DNA of 64,000 nt from Cymbomonas tetramitiformis (GCA_001247695.2 LGRX02003627.1:1-64000); one strand, 5' to 3'; counted from the stretch's first letter, positions 52,201 to 62,512 are shown. The notes: generated by a model not told the origin, from the sequence alone. Program-made: numbers and translations.

Positions 52201-53248
52201 AAACCGGGTTGGCAGAGCACTGTGCTTCCTGATTGGCGGGCTGACGGGACACTTCAACGTGGCGGCTACGCAGGAAATTGTTGGACGGCTCTCTTTGTTT
52301 AACTCGGCGATCGAGGCTGGGGACACAGTGATGGCGGCCGGGTTCGATGTGAAAGAGATGTATGTGAGACTGAGGCCGTCTGTGATGCTCTCAGCGGCTG
52401 AGCTAGTTGTGACCACGGCGATGAAGGAGTGTGCAGGAATTTTGGTGAACACAAGAGGCAGGAAGGGAGTGTCTTGGTACGAGGCAGGCACCCCGAGGCG
52501 AGTGGCTGTGAGAATGACGGCGGCTCATATTCTGGCCGGAGTGAGGTTTATCCTTGACAACGGCTTTCTATTTGTCGGCGGACACCTGGTGAGGCAGACT
52601 TGTGGCATAGGAATTGGTGGCGGCGCCAGCCCGGGATTGGCACAGTGTGTGTGTGTCTACGGCGAGCGGCAATGGACACAATCACTCGGGGCGGATCGGA
52701 GACTGACGGGCGTGAAAATCGTGGGCACGCGGCTGATGGACGATTGCCTTCTTTTGGTCACGGGCAACGGCGATGCGGACAGCGGGGCACTGGATGAGAT
52801 GCGACGAGTGTTTGGCGGGTATCTTCAGGATTGTTACCCGGAAGGCGTGACAGTGGAGCAAACCTCCGAGGGTCTTAGTTGGGTGTTCTGCGGAATGTTG
52901 CTTTCGGTGGACACGTGCGGGGTCCGGGCAAAGTCGATCACTAAGAATGTCCAGGCGGGAGCGAGCTCGGGACAGTTGACCTTCTTCCCGTTTGTGGCTT
53001 TTGACTCTGACAGTGGCCGGGTGCAAAAAATGGCGAGTACTCTTAATGCCCTCTACAGGATTGAGAGGCACTGCACGGAGGACCACTTGAAGGCTGCGGC
53101 GATCGTGGATGTGCTTCGGGAGCTGAGATGGCAGGGCTACCCAAAAGGCTGGCTCTTCGAGGCGATCGAGAAAATGGTGGCTAGGTCCCCTCTCGGCTTC
53201 TGGAATCGGCTGCACAAAAGGCTTGAGTTGGCTGGGATGAGGCTTTGA
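49256..53248 (+). CDS. GIY-YIG endonuclease - reverse transcriptase of Penelope-like element (about 1330 aa)
   Basis: The frame is open from 49223, directly after the ORF1 stop. The first ATG is only at 49361, so it is probably translated by readthrough or reinitiation. Residues are counted from the GTG at 49256. GIY-YIG domain at about 78-175: GTY (80-82), YVGKF (93-97), Arg 102, His 108, Glu 153 (DEKLIIA), then LN. A long middle region of unclear fold with CTDNAYCRCDR at about 445. RT at about 960-1290: motif A FDVKEMYVRL (about 1029), motif B GIGIGGGASPGLAQ (about 1117), catalytic LMDDCLLLV (about 1160), motif D region GLSWVFCGMLLS, and a thumb-like IERHCTEDH ... QGYPKGW. All catalytic residues are present and the frame is intact, so it may be active. 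It would nick target DNA and prime cDNA synthesis there. Confidence 0.82.
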   Translation: MQGILRLVEEAVEEVVAGCEGEGREGKVETAVTLSMFGSLMFLEWAGMQPRWWLRRFLPWWDALTVEDLRSWFSGGARYGTYVLASMGSRKTYVGKFWSGPRARLLAHFNTALDPARKGGKRLYGGLRARGLHTYFMLPLRTYRGQSDCNADEKLIIARTQKLGDTLNTVGVRNRRVSAGRTHYRMTCRRRRRAAARLGSRRNMWHRAAGDGRWRAKYGSTETQGYSGGALHLALRRLSKGEALCEGEWDLQSTAGVWNFTDWAAVKLKYGQSQAVLLDETGETALQQTLSQLLPVLRRDNARLRLLSIVVTDSDLWAQREVKQLVRRPKQAWRRVPKYTLDRLVRLWQSAPSVTDKKQLARIRTSLAATAKKSHDFIFRHSFICRVRFPEALNTSVMKGFLLQCVDAKFAEGATRNFVRRRVRVVRTAKRKISDVFCNLSKVSLCTDNAYCRCDRLSADLPRRNGHVCFRTTELSGEFLPLNRSLRDTPAQIEETADFLLASTTDFLSQLTFFETVSTAAIRRLLPWQCSVDGGARVTVIENFSDETFFVAVCGAEGLKVQVTWHRFIFLLKRLDACGVARGRTKTAVTELIRELVRRLCAWSQLVTQDYWITPYFVQDAIRFCFSLLDELFASPLDVNLNSAMFCTPYSEDTIFGAVDNAYRILWHVLALGNPIYTVSHIRRCIAHAILSARTTRKPVRIVLVVSYWERWDECDGVELVCLLQKKKFKFLAPQSALGFTDRSTGAKFDVGILLIQNRAAAKLKPVTDQGLSRLSRVVASSVDDRGVMYSAEWGLDFCWRLAMQVRPQARGFAEEGRVLDRFRKLMKGGVAAGLLLQSFGGDVAAAVMKVAGNEKQAATETGGIPALTDVWQLATKMSGLARGPLDRNVAVGFGVCCQVYQGWLREERDGGGYERVTMESVEVVRKMRLSFRAAGLDQVATFFTDGAFGTLYLLLKHKDSSLWEKRRPVVPCFASPDRMLQNRVGRALCFLIGGLTGHFNVAATQEIVGRLSLFNSAIEAGDTVMAAGFDVKEMYVRLRPSVMLSAAELVVTTAMKECAGILVNTRGRKGVSWYEAGTPRRVAVRMTAAHILAGVRFILDNGFLFVGGHLVRQTCGIGIGGGASPGLAQCVCVYGERQWTQSLGADRRLTGVKIVGTRLMDDCLLLVTGNGDADSGALDEMRRVFGGYLQDCYPEGVTVEQTSEGLSWVFCGMLLSVDTCGVRAKSITKNVQAGASSGQLTFFPFVAFDSDSGRVQKMASTLNALYRIERHCTEDHLKAAAIVDVLRELRWQGYPKGWLFEAIEKMVARSPLGFWNRLHKRLELAGMRL

Positions 53249-53549
53249 GAACCCTTCAGCAGACGTGGTAATTTGAGTGCCCCCTCACGGGGGTAATGGA
53301 GCAGACTACAGGGTGGTGAGTGGTGTGATCCAGCTGATGGTGGTAGCTGGACCGGGTCTGCGGGTGGTTGGCCCTCGGGCCAGTGCACTGGGGTTGGCTG
53401 CCAACCCAGTTGCTTTTCTGAGATGCGTGAGTTACTTGGCTACAACTTCATGACGGCCCTCTTGGGCCTGAGATCTTCTTTGCAGCCAAGAAATGACCCT
53501 TTTGGATGTATGCTTTCTTTGTTCTCTATGCGCAATTAATTTTCCGGTG

Positions 53550-53696
53550 TTGTATTACGAATGCGTCAGACTTTTTGACAGATTTTTACGTAAGACAGTC
53601 AGCAGTTTGTATGCCAGCTTTTCTCGGTTGGCCGGCTCCTGCGGCCTTGTATTACGAAAGCGTCAGGTTTTTTGACAGATTTTTACGTGAGACAGT
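53550..53696 (+). repeat. 50-bp direct repeat 3' of the Penelope-like element
   Basis: Two copies 97 bp apart of TTGTATTACGAATGCGTCAG ... TTTTTGACAGATTTTTACGT ... AGACAGT with four differences. Could be part of a terminal repeat or a local duplication. Confidence 0.75.
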
Positions 53697-53699
53697 GCA

Positions 53700-54301
53700 T
53701 ATCTTACTTATCACAGCCGTCCCACTTGGGGCTGCTGACTGTTTCTGCATATCCGACTACCATATTGCACTAGTGACTGGTGAGTTTTCCGTGACTTATT
53801 CATCTTTGAAGCCGAACTATTTTAGTTTTTGCAAAGCCTACTGAGGAAGACCTGTTGGCACGGGTCGAAAAGCTTCTAGGTAGCCAAGCTAAAGCTCCGG
53901 TATATTTTCAGTATCGTTATTTGTACAGAAGTATTTTTTATACATTATTACTTTGGTGCTATTCTTGGAAAACAGTTTATTATCACCTGCTTTTTCGAGC
54001 CGCGCGACCGGTCGTACTGTGTTGACTTACCTACGTGCTTATTACTTTACCGCACATACCGTTTCTTACAGCGAAAGTTTTATTATATTAACTACGAGGG
54101 ACCCATGAATACAACGAGGTGAAACTCTTAGTATTTAGAGTCCGTGTTTACGAGGTAATTTAGTTAACGGCACGCGGTTGCTCTTATTTGCTCCGTATTT
54201 TACTCTCCGTCTACGATACGCGCACCGCATATAGGTTTCTATGTAAATACAGGGTTCTAAATGGGCCGTTTAACAACATACTTATACTTTACAGATTTGT
54301 C
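53700..54301. other. No gene seen
   Basis: AT-rich spacer between the two transposons with no supported frames. Confidence 0.4.
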
Positions 54302-54440
54302 CAGTTGGCAATTTTTGCACCTCAATACTAACGCAGCAAAGCTACACCTTCTCGACTCGCGCAAAACTTTCCGTAGGCTATTCTTACACCTCAATACTAG
54401 CACGGTGGTACCGCCCCTTCTCGACTCGCGTAAGACCTTC
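54302..54440 (+). repeat. Left composite TIR
   Basis: Two subunits: CACCTCAATACTAACGC ... CACCTTCTCGACTCGCGC and CACCTCAATACTAGCAC ... CCCCTTCTCGACTCGCGT. Matches the reverse complement of 58133-58272 along its length. Confidence 0.8.
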
Positions 54441-54581
54441 CTTTCGAACTTCTGTAATTATCAGTCTACTTCTTCATCTTTCGGCCATTGTCACACTTGT
54501 GCCGCGGCAAAAACTACACTCTGCAGCTCTTCATCCTTTGGGACCTTCCCGCTTACACAATGACAAATATCTATGGAGGGC

Positions 54582-54884
54582 CTAAGGAATCTCATACTTG
54601 AAAAGAACAAAGTCTTCATCTCCCTCAATCATCTTCTGCAGGGCGCAACTGAGATGGAAAACCGCCGAGAAATAGTTGGTCTGCTTCTGTTCGTAGCCTA
54701 GGAAGCAGCGGCCCTTTCGTAGGGCCGCAATCCCCCCACTGCCCGAGCCCATGAAAGGGTCCATCACCACCTGACCCGCAGAGGACGTGTACCTCTCCAC
54801 CAGATACTCCCCAAGCTCGACGCTCTTCTGGGCTACCTTTACTTCAACTAGATTTCTTCGTGAACAACCGAACTTGGTCGGAGG
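54582..54884 (-). pseudogene. C-terminal fragment of a beta-class DNA methyltransferase
   Basis: The minus-strand frame reads PPTKFGCSRRNLVEVKVAQK, then SVELGEYLVERYT, then VVMDPFMGSGSGGIAALRKG RCFLGYEQ. The order 'xQKxVELxEYLxxxYT - DPFxGSG - R.FlGyE' is motif X followed by motif I (AdoMet binding) of beta-class N6-adenine/N4-cytosine methyltransferases. The catalytic (D/N)PP(Y/W) motif, which lies N-terminal in this class, is absent. A TAG occurs eight codons upstream, just beyond a possible acceptor (CTTCCCAG). It is therefore either the last exon of a gene whose other exons I cannot find (they would lie antisense to the SWIM gene) or a captured, truncated fragment. Confidence 0.65.
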
Positions 54885-57800
54885 CTGGGAAGACTACTTG
54901 GAAGGGACTGAGCGACGTTTACGGTAAACAGAATGTTCTGGCTCGTTCAATGCACTGCCTGGGTGAATATGTCTGTAAAGACGAGGAGTGTGTGTTCTTT
55001 CAAGTTGGAGGCAAACACTTCGTGAAGCGAATGTCGCGCACGACCGGTAAAAACGAGGACGACTTCCTTGGGCACAAGGTATATATTTCTGTTTTCGTGA
55101 AACACAAACCTTTGTTTCCACCGATAGCTTGGGAAGCTTCCTAAAAAAACTTCGTGCTTTACAGGTGCATGGTCCGGCTTGCCCCAAGTGCCAAACCCCT
55201 ACCGAGTACGTTGCTTGTTCCGCTCGTGCCATCGCTGCACGTGTCGACCTGGAGGACGTACCAGGGTGTCTGCTATTTTTCGAGCACAAGGGTGTGCACA
55301 CTTGCACTCCTGTGCAGAAAAAAGGAAAAGCAATTCTTTCACCCGACACGCAGGAAGCGATTGCGAAAGTCGTGCCAACTTTTGGGAACGCTATTGGAGA
55401 AAAACTGAAAGCTGCCGCGACAATGGAAGCCTTCCAGAAAATGCTTTCGTCCGACGAAGGGTCCCTGGAAGATGTCTTCAAGGTTGCGAGGGAGGTTCAA
55501 GACCAACGCGCAGTCAAAGAGGAAGTCCTTAAAGCCAAGGCGAACACCGGGAAGCGCCCCATGCAGAAGGATGCGGACATCGAGTGGGGAGAACTGGATC
55601 GCATGTTGAAGAAGAAGAACTTGAGAGTCTTCCACTTCGACCGCCATCCCCTCAAGTTCTTCATGTCTCCTCTGGACATTCCATGGTGTCCGGCTGAAAT
55701 CATGTTGCTGATGGACCGGCGCATCGGCAAACCTCCCTTCAACACCGCGGCATGTTACTCCGATGCGGGGCATAGTTGTGTGAAGAGTTCAGCAGTTGAG
55801 CAGGTATGGTTTGTTTTCACCTGCAAGTTTCGAAATAACATGTTGTTACTCAAATTATTCTGAGAGAGAATAAATGTCTTCGACAGATGTGCACGGTGAT
55901 CCACGGCATCGGTATACTGAAACTGGCTACCTTCCCTTTACCCGGTGGAGAAAGAGGGGAGGACGAAGCAAAGATGTGGGCTGGTTGTGACCATGTAATT
56001 TCCGTGAGGCACCAGGAAGACGTCTCGGGGAAATTCCTGGACAAGCACGCGTGCCAAAAAGAGTTCAACGGAGGGAACCCGGAGTTTCGTCCGTTCATGT
56101 TGGTGCGGGACAGCGGAGGAGGCGGGTGGGCTGGAGCACGGCTGCACTTCAACAAACATCTTCCTGAGAAGGAACGTCGCGGGGTTCGGATCACGAACGA
56201 AGAGGGCGAATGCATCGAGAAGGATTGCGAGCTTCATGTGGCCAAGGCAGTTGGTGTGCATTGCAAGTGGCTGACCGACGATTTCGAGGAAGAGCAATTC
56301 ATCAACTTAACCTACACCTGGCTACACGCTTTATCCCCTCGAAAGGTAATGTAACGCCCTAAAACTATCCCCAACCCCCTTTTAAACCCTTCGCCACTAA
56401 CGATATAGGGGAATGAGCAGGTCATGGATAGTCGTAAAGCCCTGGTGACTTTCATCGAGCAACAGTCACGAAAGGACGTGGAAGACAACTTGACCCAGTT
56501 CCTTGCCTTCTACGAGCGTGAAGCCCAGCGCTGCATGCACTTCTTCAAGAATAAGGGTGCAAACCTGGCCGAGCCTTTGATTGGACGTGACAAAAAGGTA
56601 TTCGGAGAAATCGTGACCATGTCCGAGTTCTTCTCGGTGACTATTGTCAGCTTCATCCAACAATCTTGGAGGTTGGAATTCATGTTGGCTGGTGGTCATG
56701 AGGCTAGGGAACATGGGCGTACCGGAGCTCTCTACCAAGAACGTCGCGAGGAGTGTCAAGCGGCTCGTCGGGGACGTCACTTCAGCTATGATGTTCTGCA
56801 GGAGTTCGCTGAAACATACTTGGAGAAAACTCCGGACACCTCGGAGCATCGCAACCATCGACCGGACACACGGCGCTCGTTTCCGAAGAAGAGGCGCTTG
56901 ACCGTGGACTTGACCGACGCGGAGCCCTGCATTCGGATGGCTCGTCGCATTCCGGAAAGCGGTGCGTGGGAGTGGTCAGTCGATCCTGATCGCAACAACC
57001 CCACCGCTGATCGGTCGTGGCAGCTTTCTTCCCGGGTTGACAAGACGTTGGTGGTGGAGTACTTGATGGAGGCACACATTCAATCGACGGACCGGTTGGG
57101 CTCACGGATGTCGGTTGGCACTCAGGCGGAGGTTGCCTACCGGTTGAAAACCACGAAAGGCCAGGCAAAGATGCTAGCCGAGCTTTTTCTGGGAGAGACA
57201 AAGCTGAAGGTGCTGCAAGTGGGAGCACCCACTCCACGCCTGACCAGGTTCAACGTGGTGAACGGGGTCTTGGACAGGGCCTTCACGGTTGCGGTGGAGG
57301 GAGGCAGTTCGCAGACGGTGGTCTTCGGGTACCTGGATGCTGCCCGGGACATCCACTTCGGAGAGAGAGGGGCGTCCCAAGTCCGAAAGCAACGCGTGTC
57401 TTGCAGCTGCAAGGCATGGACGAACTTGATGGGCAGGCATGGCCGTAGCAGCGCGGTGCACTGGTGCGTGCATATATGTTTTGTGCTGAAGGAAGTGGAG
57501 TTCTCTCCGGGGCACGCCTTTTACGTCCAAGCTGGGTTCACCGTCCAGGAAGTGGATTACATTCTGAAGGAACTTGAGAAGGTGAAGATCACTCCTCGTA
57601 CGTCGGAGGTGGGTGCGGGTGGTAATGGACTGAAACAGGGTGAGTGGATGCTGGTGCCTGGTTCGGGTCGTCAGGCGTCATGTGCTGCCGCCTTGAACGT
57701 CGGTCAAGGGTGTGCCACACAGAAGACACGAACCAAGAATGAAGGCAAACCTGTGAAGCAACCTGTGCTGGAAGCCGACGCACCAAGGGTGGTGGTGCAG

Positions 57801-57992
57801 GGGAAAAGGCAGGTAAATGGTGCATGGCATGAGAGCAAGTTCCAGTTCTGCGTGTCACATGCTTGCTGCACCCGGGTGATGCCCAACTATGTTCAGATTG
57901 CTCCAAAGCCTACCGACATCCAAGTGCACCCCGATGTGGAGTTGACTGCCGAGCTATTGCGGAAGTCTGGCGCGTTAACGTTCCGTGAATGA
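54852..57992 (+). CDS. Spliced SWIM-domain protein of the transposon (about 1,000 aa, four exons)
   Basis: Exons 54852-55078, 55165-55803, 55887-56345 and 56409-57992, with phase-0 introns of 86, 83 and 63 bases (GTATAT..TTTACAG, GTATGG..CGACAG, GTAATG..GATATAG). The true 5' end is unclear: a 3' splice site (TTCAACTAG) precedes 54852 and no ATG is near. Exon 2 begins with a zinc motif (HGPACPKCQTPTEYVAC ... FFEHKGVHTC) of FLYWCH/GCM-like look. The last exon has a basic patch (RSFPKKRRL) and a SWIM motif, VSCSCKAW ... HWCVHIC (CxC-xn-CxH, 57400-57480). SWIM plus an N-terminal zinc finger is the MULE transposase layout. I could not place the DDE catalytic triad with confidence. Lying wholly between the TIRs, it is the best candidate for the transposase. 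Confidence 0.62.
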
Positions 57993-58132
57993 GCAACGTG
58001 GAATGATGCCAAGTGTAAGCGGGAAGGTCCCTAAGGATGGAGAACTATAGGAAACAGTTTTTGCCGCAGCACGAGAATGGCACGCAGAGGTAATTACTCA
58101 TAGCAGCTTGTAGTGATCGAGAACACCGATGG

Positions 58133-58272
58133 GAAAGTCTTACGCGAGTCGAGAAGGTGCAGTTACACTGCGTTAGTATTGAGGTGTAAGAATCGCCTAA
58201 GGAATGTTTTGCATGAGTCGAGAAGAGACAGTTACACTGGCTTAGTATTGAGGTGCAAAAATTGCCAAACTG
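58133..58272 (-). repeat. Right composite TIR
   Basis: Inverted partner of the left TIR: two subunits with CGAGTCGAGAAG ... AGTTACACTG ... TTAGTATTGAGGTG, ending GCAAAAATTGCCAAACTG. Confidence 0.8.
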
Positions 58273-58649
58273 AGTGATCGAACGGTAACTATGTTATTAG
58301 AAAATTTCTCTGAAAGGTTTCACGTGTACATGTTGTGTGTTTGATGAAAAGTTATTATCTTTGACGTATACTATTAAAGCCTTTAAAAAAATGTATGAAT
58401 ACAGTGGTGTTCTACATACCAATTCCACAACTTGTGCTTGTAAGGAAACGCATAAGAACGAGCCACATAATATCACAAAGTTTACCCGCAACCCCCGACC
58501 CCCCCCCCAAAAAAAATCCATGAATACAAAGGCATTTCGTGCATGCAAAACCGACCCACAAGCGTATGCTCCGAAGGTATCATTTTGAGAGATTTGTCAA
58601 AAACAAATTAGAATTTTCCAAAAAATTACCCCGTAACCTCGGCAGAGGT

Positions 58650-59070
58650 GTAAAATGTATTTTTGCGCTTTACTAACCTTTGGTTTTGCGTTGCGCTTTG
58701 TTTTTCAGATCGGCTGAAAATGACCTAGTCCAAAAGGTAAATTTTCGGCCTAACCTCAACACCACAAGTAAAGGTATTTGCTCTATCATCCCCTAGTGTC
58801 ACACCTAGAAAATACTGCCTTTATGCGTTGTGTTTTTCCGCTTTACTAACCTTTGGTTTTGAGTTGCGCTTTGTTTTTCAGATCGGCTGAAAATGAGCAA
58901 GTGGGAAAAGCGCATTTTCAGCCCATCGCCCACAACTAGAAGAGTAAGGGTACTTACCTTACCCTTCCTAGGAATTTGTGCTTGTATTCATTGTGTGTTT
59001 TCACTCTACTAAGTGTTGGTATTTTGGTGTGCGTTGTTTTTCAGATCGGTTATAAACGAGCGAGTGGAAA
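58650..59070. repeat. Three diverged copies of an about 175-bp repeat
   Basis: Each has CTTTACTAACCTTTGGTTTT ... GTTTTTCAGATCGGCTGAAAA (starting about 58669, 58842 and 59000). The third is the most diverged. No coding content. Confidence 0.75.
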
Positions 59071-59454
59071 ACCCATGTTTTTGCGTGGTCCAAGACCTAT
59101 GCCATGTGTGCATGTTAGTTGAACATCGTTTCTAGGTAATTAGACTAGTTGTTTAGAACATGAATGTGAAGTAGTTCTAGACACTTAGCTAGTTAGGATA
59201 ATAATATGCGTGGCCCTCCTTATGATTAGATTCTTGATTGAAAAGTAATATTGTTAAAGCAATTTTAGTCTCCAACCGAAGCATCTTAGCCTTCCACACA
59301 AACAAATCATCTCTTGTCGTGTATCAAACATTGAGAATATGTTTGTTAAGGATGGCGAGAAGTGTATTATGCCATACATCTTGTTTGCACTCATCCTTCT
59401 TGCAAAGTTATTTCAGCCTAAAAATATTTCTCGCGAATGCGTATACGAATGTTG

Positions 59455-59938
59455 AAATTTATTAGACATGCAGAAGGCATTCAGAAGATATCTTCTGAAC
59501 GTCTTCTGCATGACTTCTGTACATCTTCTGGATTCCGGAAGATGTCTTCTAGACGTCTTCTGGGTTCCAGAAGATATCTAGAAGACATCCAGAAGACGTC
59601 TTCTACGCGTCTTCTACGCGTCTTCTAATGTCTACCATCTTCTGAGTTTCAGAAGCCGTCCAGAAGATCTTCGGGGAAGATGTACAGAAGACGCCCAAAA
59701 GATATCAAGAAGACGTCTTCCGGGATTCAGAAGACATGCAGAAGACGTCCAGAAGATAACTTCTGGACGTCTTCCCGGAAGATCTTCTGCACGTCTTCTG
59801 GAAACCAGAAGATGGTAGACATTAGAAGACGCGCCGAAGACGTCTTCTGGACGTCTTCTGGATGTCTTCTGCACCCAGAAGACGTCCCAGAAGACGTTCA
59901 GAAGACGCGTCTTCTGATTTTCCCAGAATGTAGGGGTC
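59455..59938. repeat. AGAAGAC fold-back repeat, copy 2
   Basis: Dense AGAAGACGTC / GACGTCTTCT units on both strands. The block CAGAAGATGGTAGACATTAG at 59806-59825 is the exact inverse of sequence at about 59616-59640, so the array can fold into a long hairpin with a 170-bp loop. The block is shared with the cluster at 46.5-46.9 kb. It abuts and truncates the Ty3 pol on its right. Confidence 0.8.
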
Positions 59939-62083
59939 AATGTCTGGAACCTCGGTGATGTCTATATGTTTCAGACAATCAGTGAGTTCAAAGAGTGCAG
60001 AAATACGAGTGAGTGCATCTGCAACCTTATTCTTCTCGCCAGCAATGTGCTCTATACGGAAGTTGTACTCAGAGAGCTCATCCAACCACCTCGCCTGTTT
60101 GGGGCTTAGTGTGGATTTGGACTGGAAATAAACCAGTGGCTGATGATCTGAGCGAACAATGGTCTCAGGAGCTCCCAGCAAGATGTGGCGAAAGAATCGG
60201 AAGCCCTCCACAATGGCAAATAGCTCGATCTCAGGAATAGGCCAGCGTCTCTGTGTATCAGAAAGAGTGACGCTGTGATAGCCACATGGCTTCATACCTT
60301 TTCCTTGATCCTGTAGTACCACTTGACCAACGTGTGTGCCTGATCCATCGACCTCCATAATAGATGGCAGTTTCTGATCTGGAAGCTGTAGAACTGGAGC
60401 ATTGCAGATGGCACTTTTGAGATTATCAAATGCCTGCTGCTGCTCTGATTCCCAGACGAACTCTGCATTATCTTTAAGGAGACGATTGAGCGGCTCGGCA
60501 ATCTTGGAGAACTTTGGTATGAATCTCCTAAACTGGCCGACCATGCCCAAGAATGACCGAAGGGATGACTTGCCATCTTTAGCCATACGGCGTAGAGGCT
60601 GTTTTCCAACGGTTGGACCATACGACACTGGAGGCTGGATTGCCATAACTGCACGGATTCTGTCTTCGATGATGGATAGGCCTGCCTCAGAGATGTGGTG
60701 TCCGATAAAATCGATGGATCTGACGAACAACTCAACCTTAGAAGGCCTGATGTAGAACTGATGATCTCTGCAACGCTGGAGAAATTGTCGAACATGCTTC
60801 ACGTGGCTGTCAAAATCTGGACTGTACACAATGGTGTCATCCATGAAAATGACCAAGAACTGATCGATGAAGTCAAAGAATGCTCGATTTCCAACACGAA
60901 GAGCGGCTGCAGGAGCGTTAGTCAACCCGAAAGGCATAACTGTCCACTCATAGGAACCGTATCTGGTGCGTATTGCTGTTTTGTGAATGTCATCTGGATG
61001 TATAGGGATCTGATGAAAGAACTGATTGAAGTCAAATCTGCTAAACCATCGTGCACCTTTAAGCTGTTCAAGAAGGGTGTCGTGAGGTGGCAATGGATAC
61101 GTGTCCTTAATAATTGTGATGTTATTAAGGGCTCGATAATCACAGCACATCCTCCACTTTCCCCCTGGCTTAGGAGCGAAAATGATTGGACATCCATATG
61201 GTGATGATGACGGACGAAGGATACCCAGTTCGACATATTTGATGATCTGTCGTTTGAGCTCCTCCATCATAGGCACTGGAATGGTACGAACTGGCTGCGA
61301 TGGTGGCTTGTGCCCAGGTTCAATGTTGATGCGATGATATCCACCTTCAAACCGTTCTGGCCTATGGCCAGCTGGAAGATCCTCCTGGAAAATATCTGAA
61401 AAGTCTTCCCTCATCTGATCACGTGCTGCTGTGACCTTTGGGTCTTCCATAGTGGTGTCTGAGTCTGCTGCTGTCATGACCAGTTCACCATCGACCTCTG
61501 AGAGAAAGAAGAGATAAGCTACGGCTTCTTCAGCCGAACCATTGGATCGTATACGACGTAGTAGGTGCTTTCTCATAGTGGTGGCACTGACCAATTCCAT
61601 TTCAGGAAGGTCATCTGAGCCTGGAGTCTGTTCAACTCTGGACATCACTGTGCGAACACTGGAACCTGATGAGTGTTTCCTAGTGATCGTCAGATTTTTG
61701 GACTGGAAGTCAATGTGTGGATTTCTCCTCTCCAACCAATCTTGACCCAGGATGACAGTGAAGGGTTTCATGTCAATGATGTAGAAATCCACTGTGTCCT
61801 TATACTTACCCTGCGTGAATGTAGCATTGGAAAGATAGGATGTACAGGGTAGTTGGCTTCCTCCAGCCAATCCCACTGAGAATGATGATGAGGAATCTGT
61901 TGGTGCAATACCAAGCCGAGAAGCAAACTGTCTATCGATAAAAGACGATGTAGCTCCTGGATCTACCAATATATGGGTACTCTGTCCATATACTTTCCCT
62001 TTGTACAACAACAGCTTCTTCTGTGGTTTCAGCTGTGCTGTCTGAGACTGCATCTGTGCGATGTGCTCTGAGGGAGTATCCAT
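59939..62083 (-). pseudogene. Ty3/gypsy pol fragment: protease, RT, RNase H
   Basis: One unbroken minus-strand frame of about 715 residues from MDTPSEHIAQMQSQT. Retropepsin (ILVDPGATSSFIDRQFASRL; VILGQDWL, about residues 35-115), RT with WRMCCDYRALN, FSRFDFNQFFHQIPI, MPFGLTNAP and the catalytic FMDD (about 60837-60848), then RNase H (MEVDGSGTHVGQVVLQD, PIPEIELFAIVE, DHQPLVY, NKVADALTR). Motif order and sequences are those of Ty3/gypsy elements. The integrase, gag knuckle and LTRs are missing: the 3' side runs straight into the AGAAGAC repeat, and coding stops near 62083 on the 5' side. The intact frame over 2.1 kb argues that truncation was fairly recent. Confidence 0.85.
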
Positions 62084-62512
62084 CTGCTGAAACTGTACTG
62101 TAATGTCAGACTGGAAAGGACTTCTTCTGAGATACTCTCAACCCGGTCACTTGCTTCAGTGGCATCTTCAGGCTGATTTACCCTCGGGGTGCTCTCAACA
62201 CTGGTACCTGTGCAGTACCCGGAGAGTTTCCCTGAGGAGCTGGAGCTGAAAACAGACTATTGGGAATAAATGAATCTCGATCGTCGTCTAAAAACCTTCA
62301 TTTTGACACAATTTTCGTCGTCTAAAAGTTATTGCCACGTCATCTGAAAAGTGCCACGTAAGCGACACGTAAGCGACACGTAAGTCGTCCCGCAATTTTT
62401 ATTACAAAATATTACTGGAATTATTTATTTGTGCATGATACTTTCGTACTCGGCGAGTCCCGGTAGATTTTTTTGTTGCATTTTTGTTCATATGCGTGCA
62501 TATCATGTACAA
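62084..62512. other. No gene seen; short GCGACACGTAA repeats
   Basis: May include remnants of Ty3 gag (62090-62260). Three tandem GCGACACGTAA units lie at about 62358-62388. Confidence 0.4.

Larger units (their letters stand above)
47680..53700 (+). mobile_element. Penelope-like retroelement with N-terminal GIY-YIG nuclease
   Basis: Two ORFs (47975-49222 and 49223-53248) encode a coiled-coil protein and a GIY-YIG plus RT protein. In most Penelope-like elements the nuclease is C-terminal. N-terminal placement is known from the Chlamys/Naiad group of green algae, protists and some animals. The true ends are not defined: I could not find terminal pseudo-LTRs. A 50-bp direct repeat lies in the 3' flank (53550, 53647). 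Confidence 0.75.
54302..58272 (+). mobile_element. DNA transposon with long composite TIRs and SWIM-domain gene
   Basis: Terminal inverted repeats of about 140 bp (54302-54440 and 58133-58272, roughly 80% identical) start CAGTTGGCAATTTTTGCACC. Each TIR is itself two tandem subunits of about 72 bp that share CACCTCAATACTA and CTTCTCGACTCGCG. Inside are a four-exon + strand gene ending in a SWIM zinc motif and a minus-strand methyltransferase fragment. Long TIRs plus a zinc-finger/SWIM protein are features of Mutator-like elements, so I infer a MULE-type transposon. Target duplications were not found, and the TIRs may extend a little further out. Confidence 0.7.

Noticed and set aside
54894..55481. 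A 195-residue minus-strand frame that might hold the missing part of the methyltransferase
   Set aside because: It is antisense to well-supported exons of the SWIM gene and shows no DPPY-type motif.
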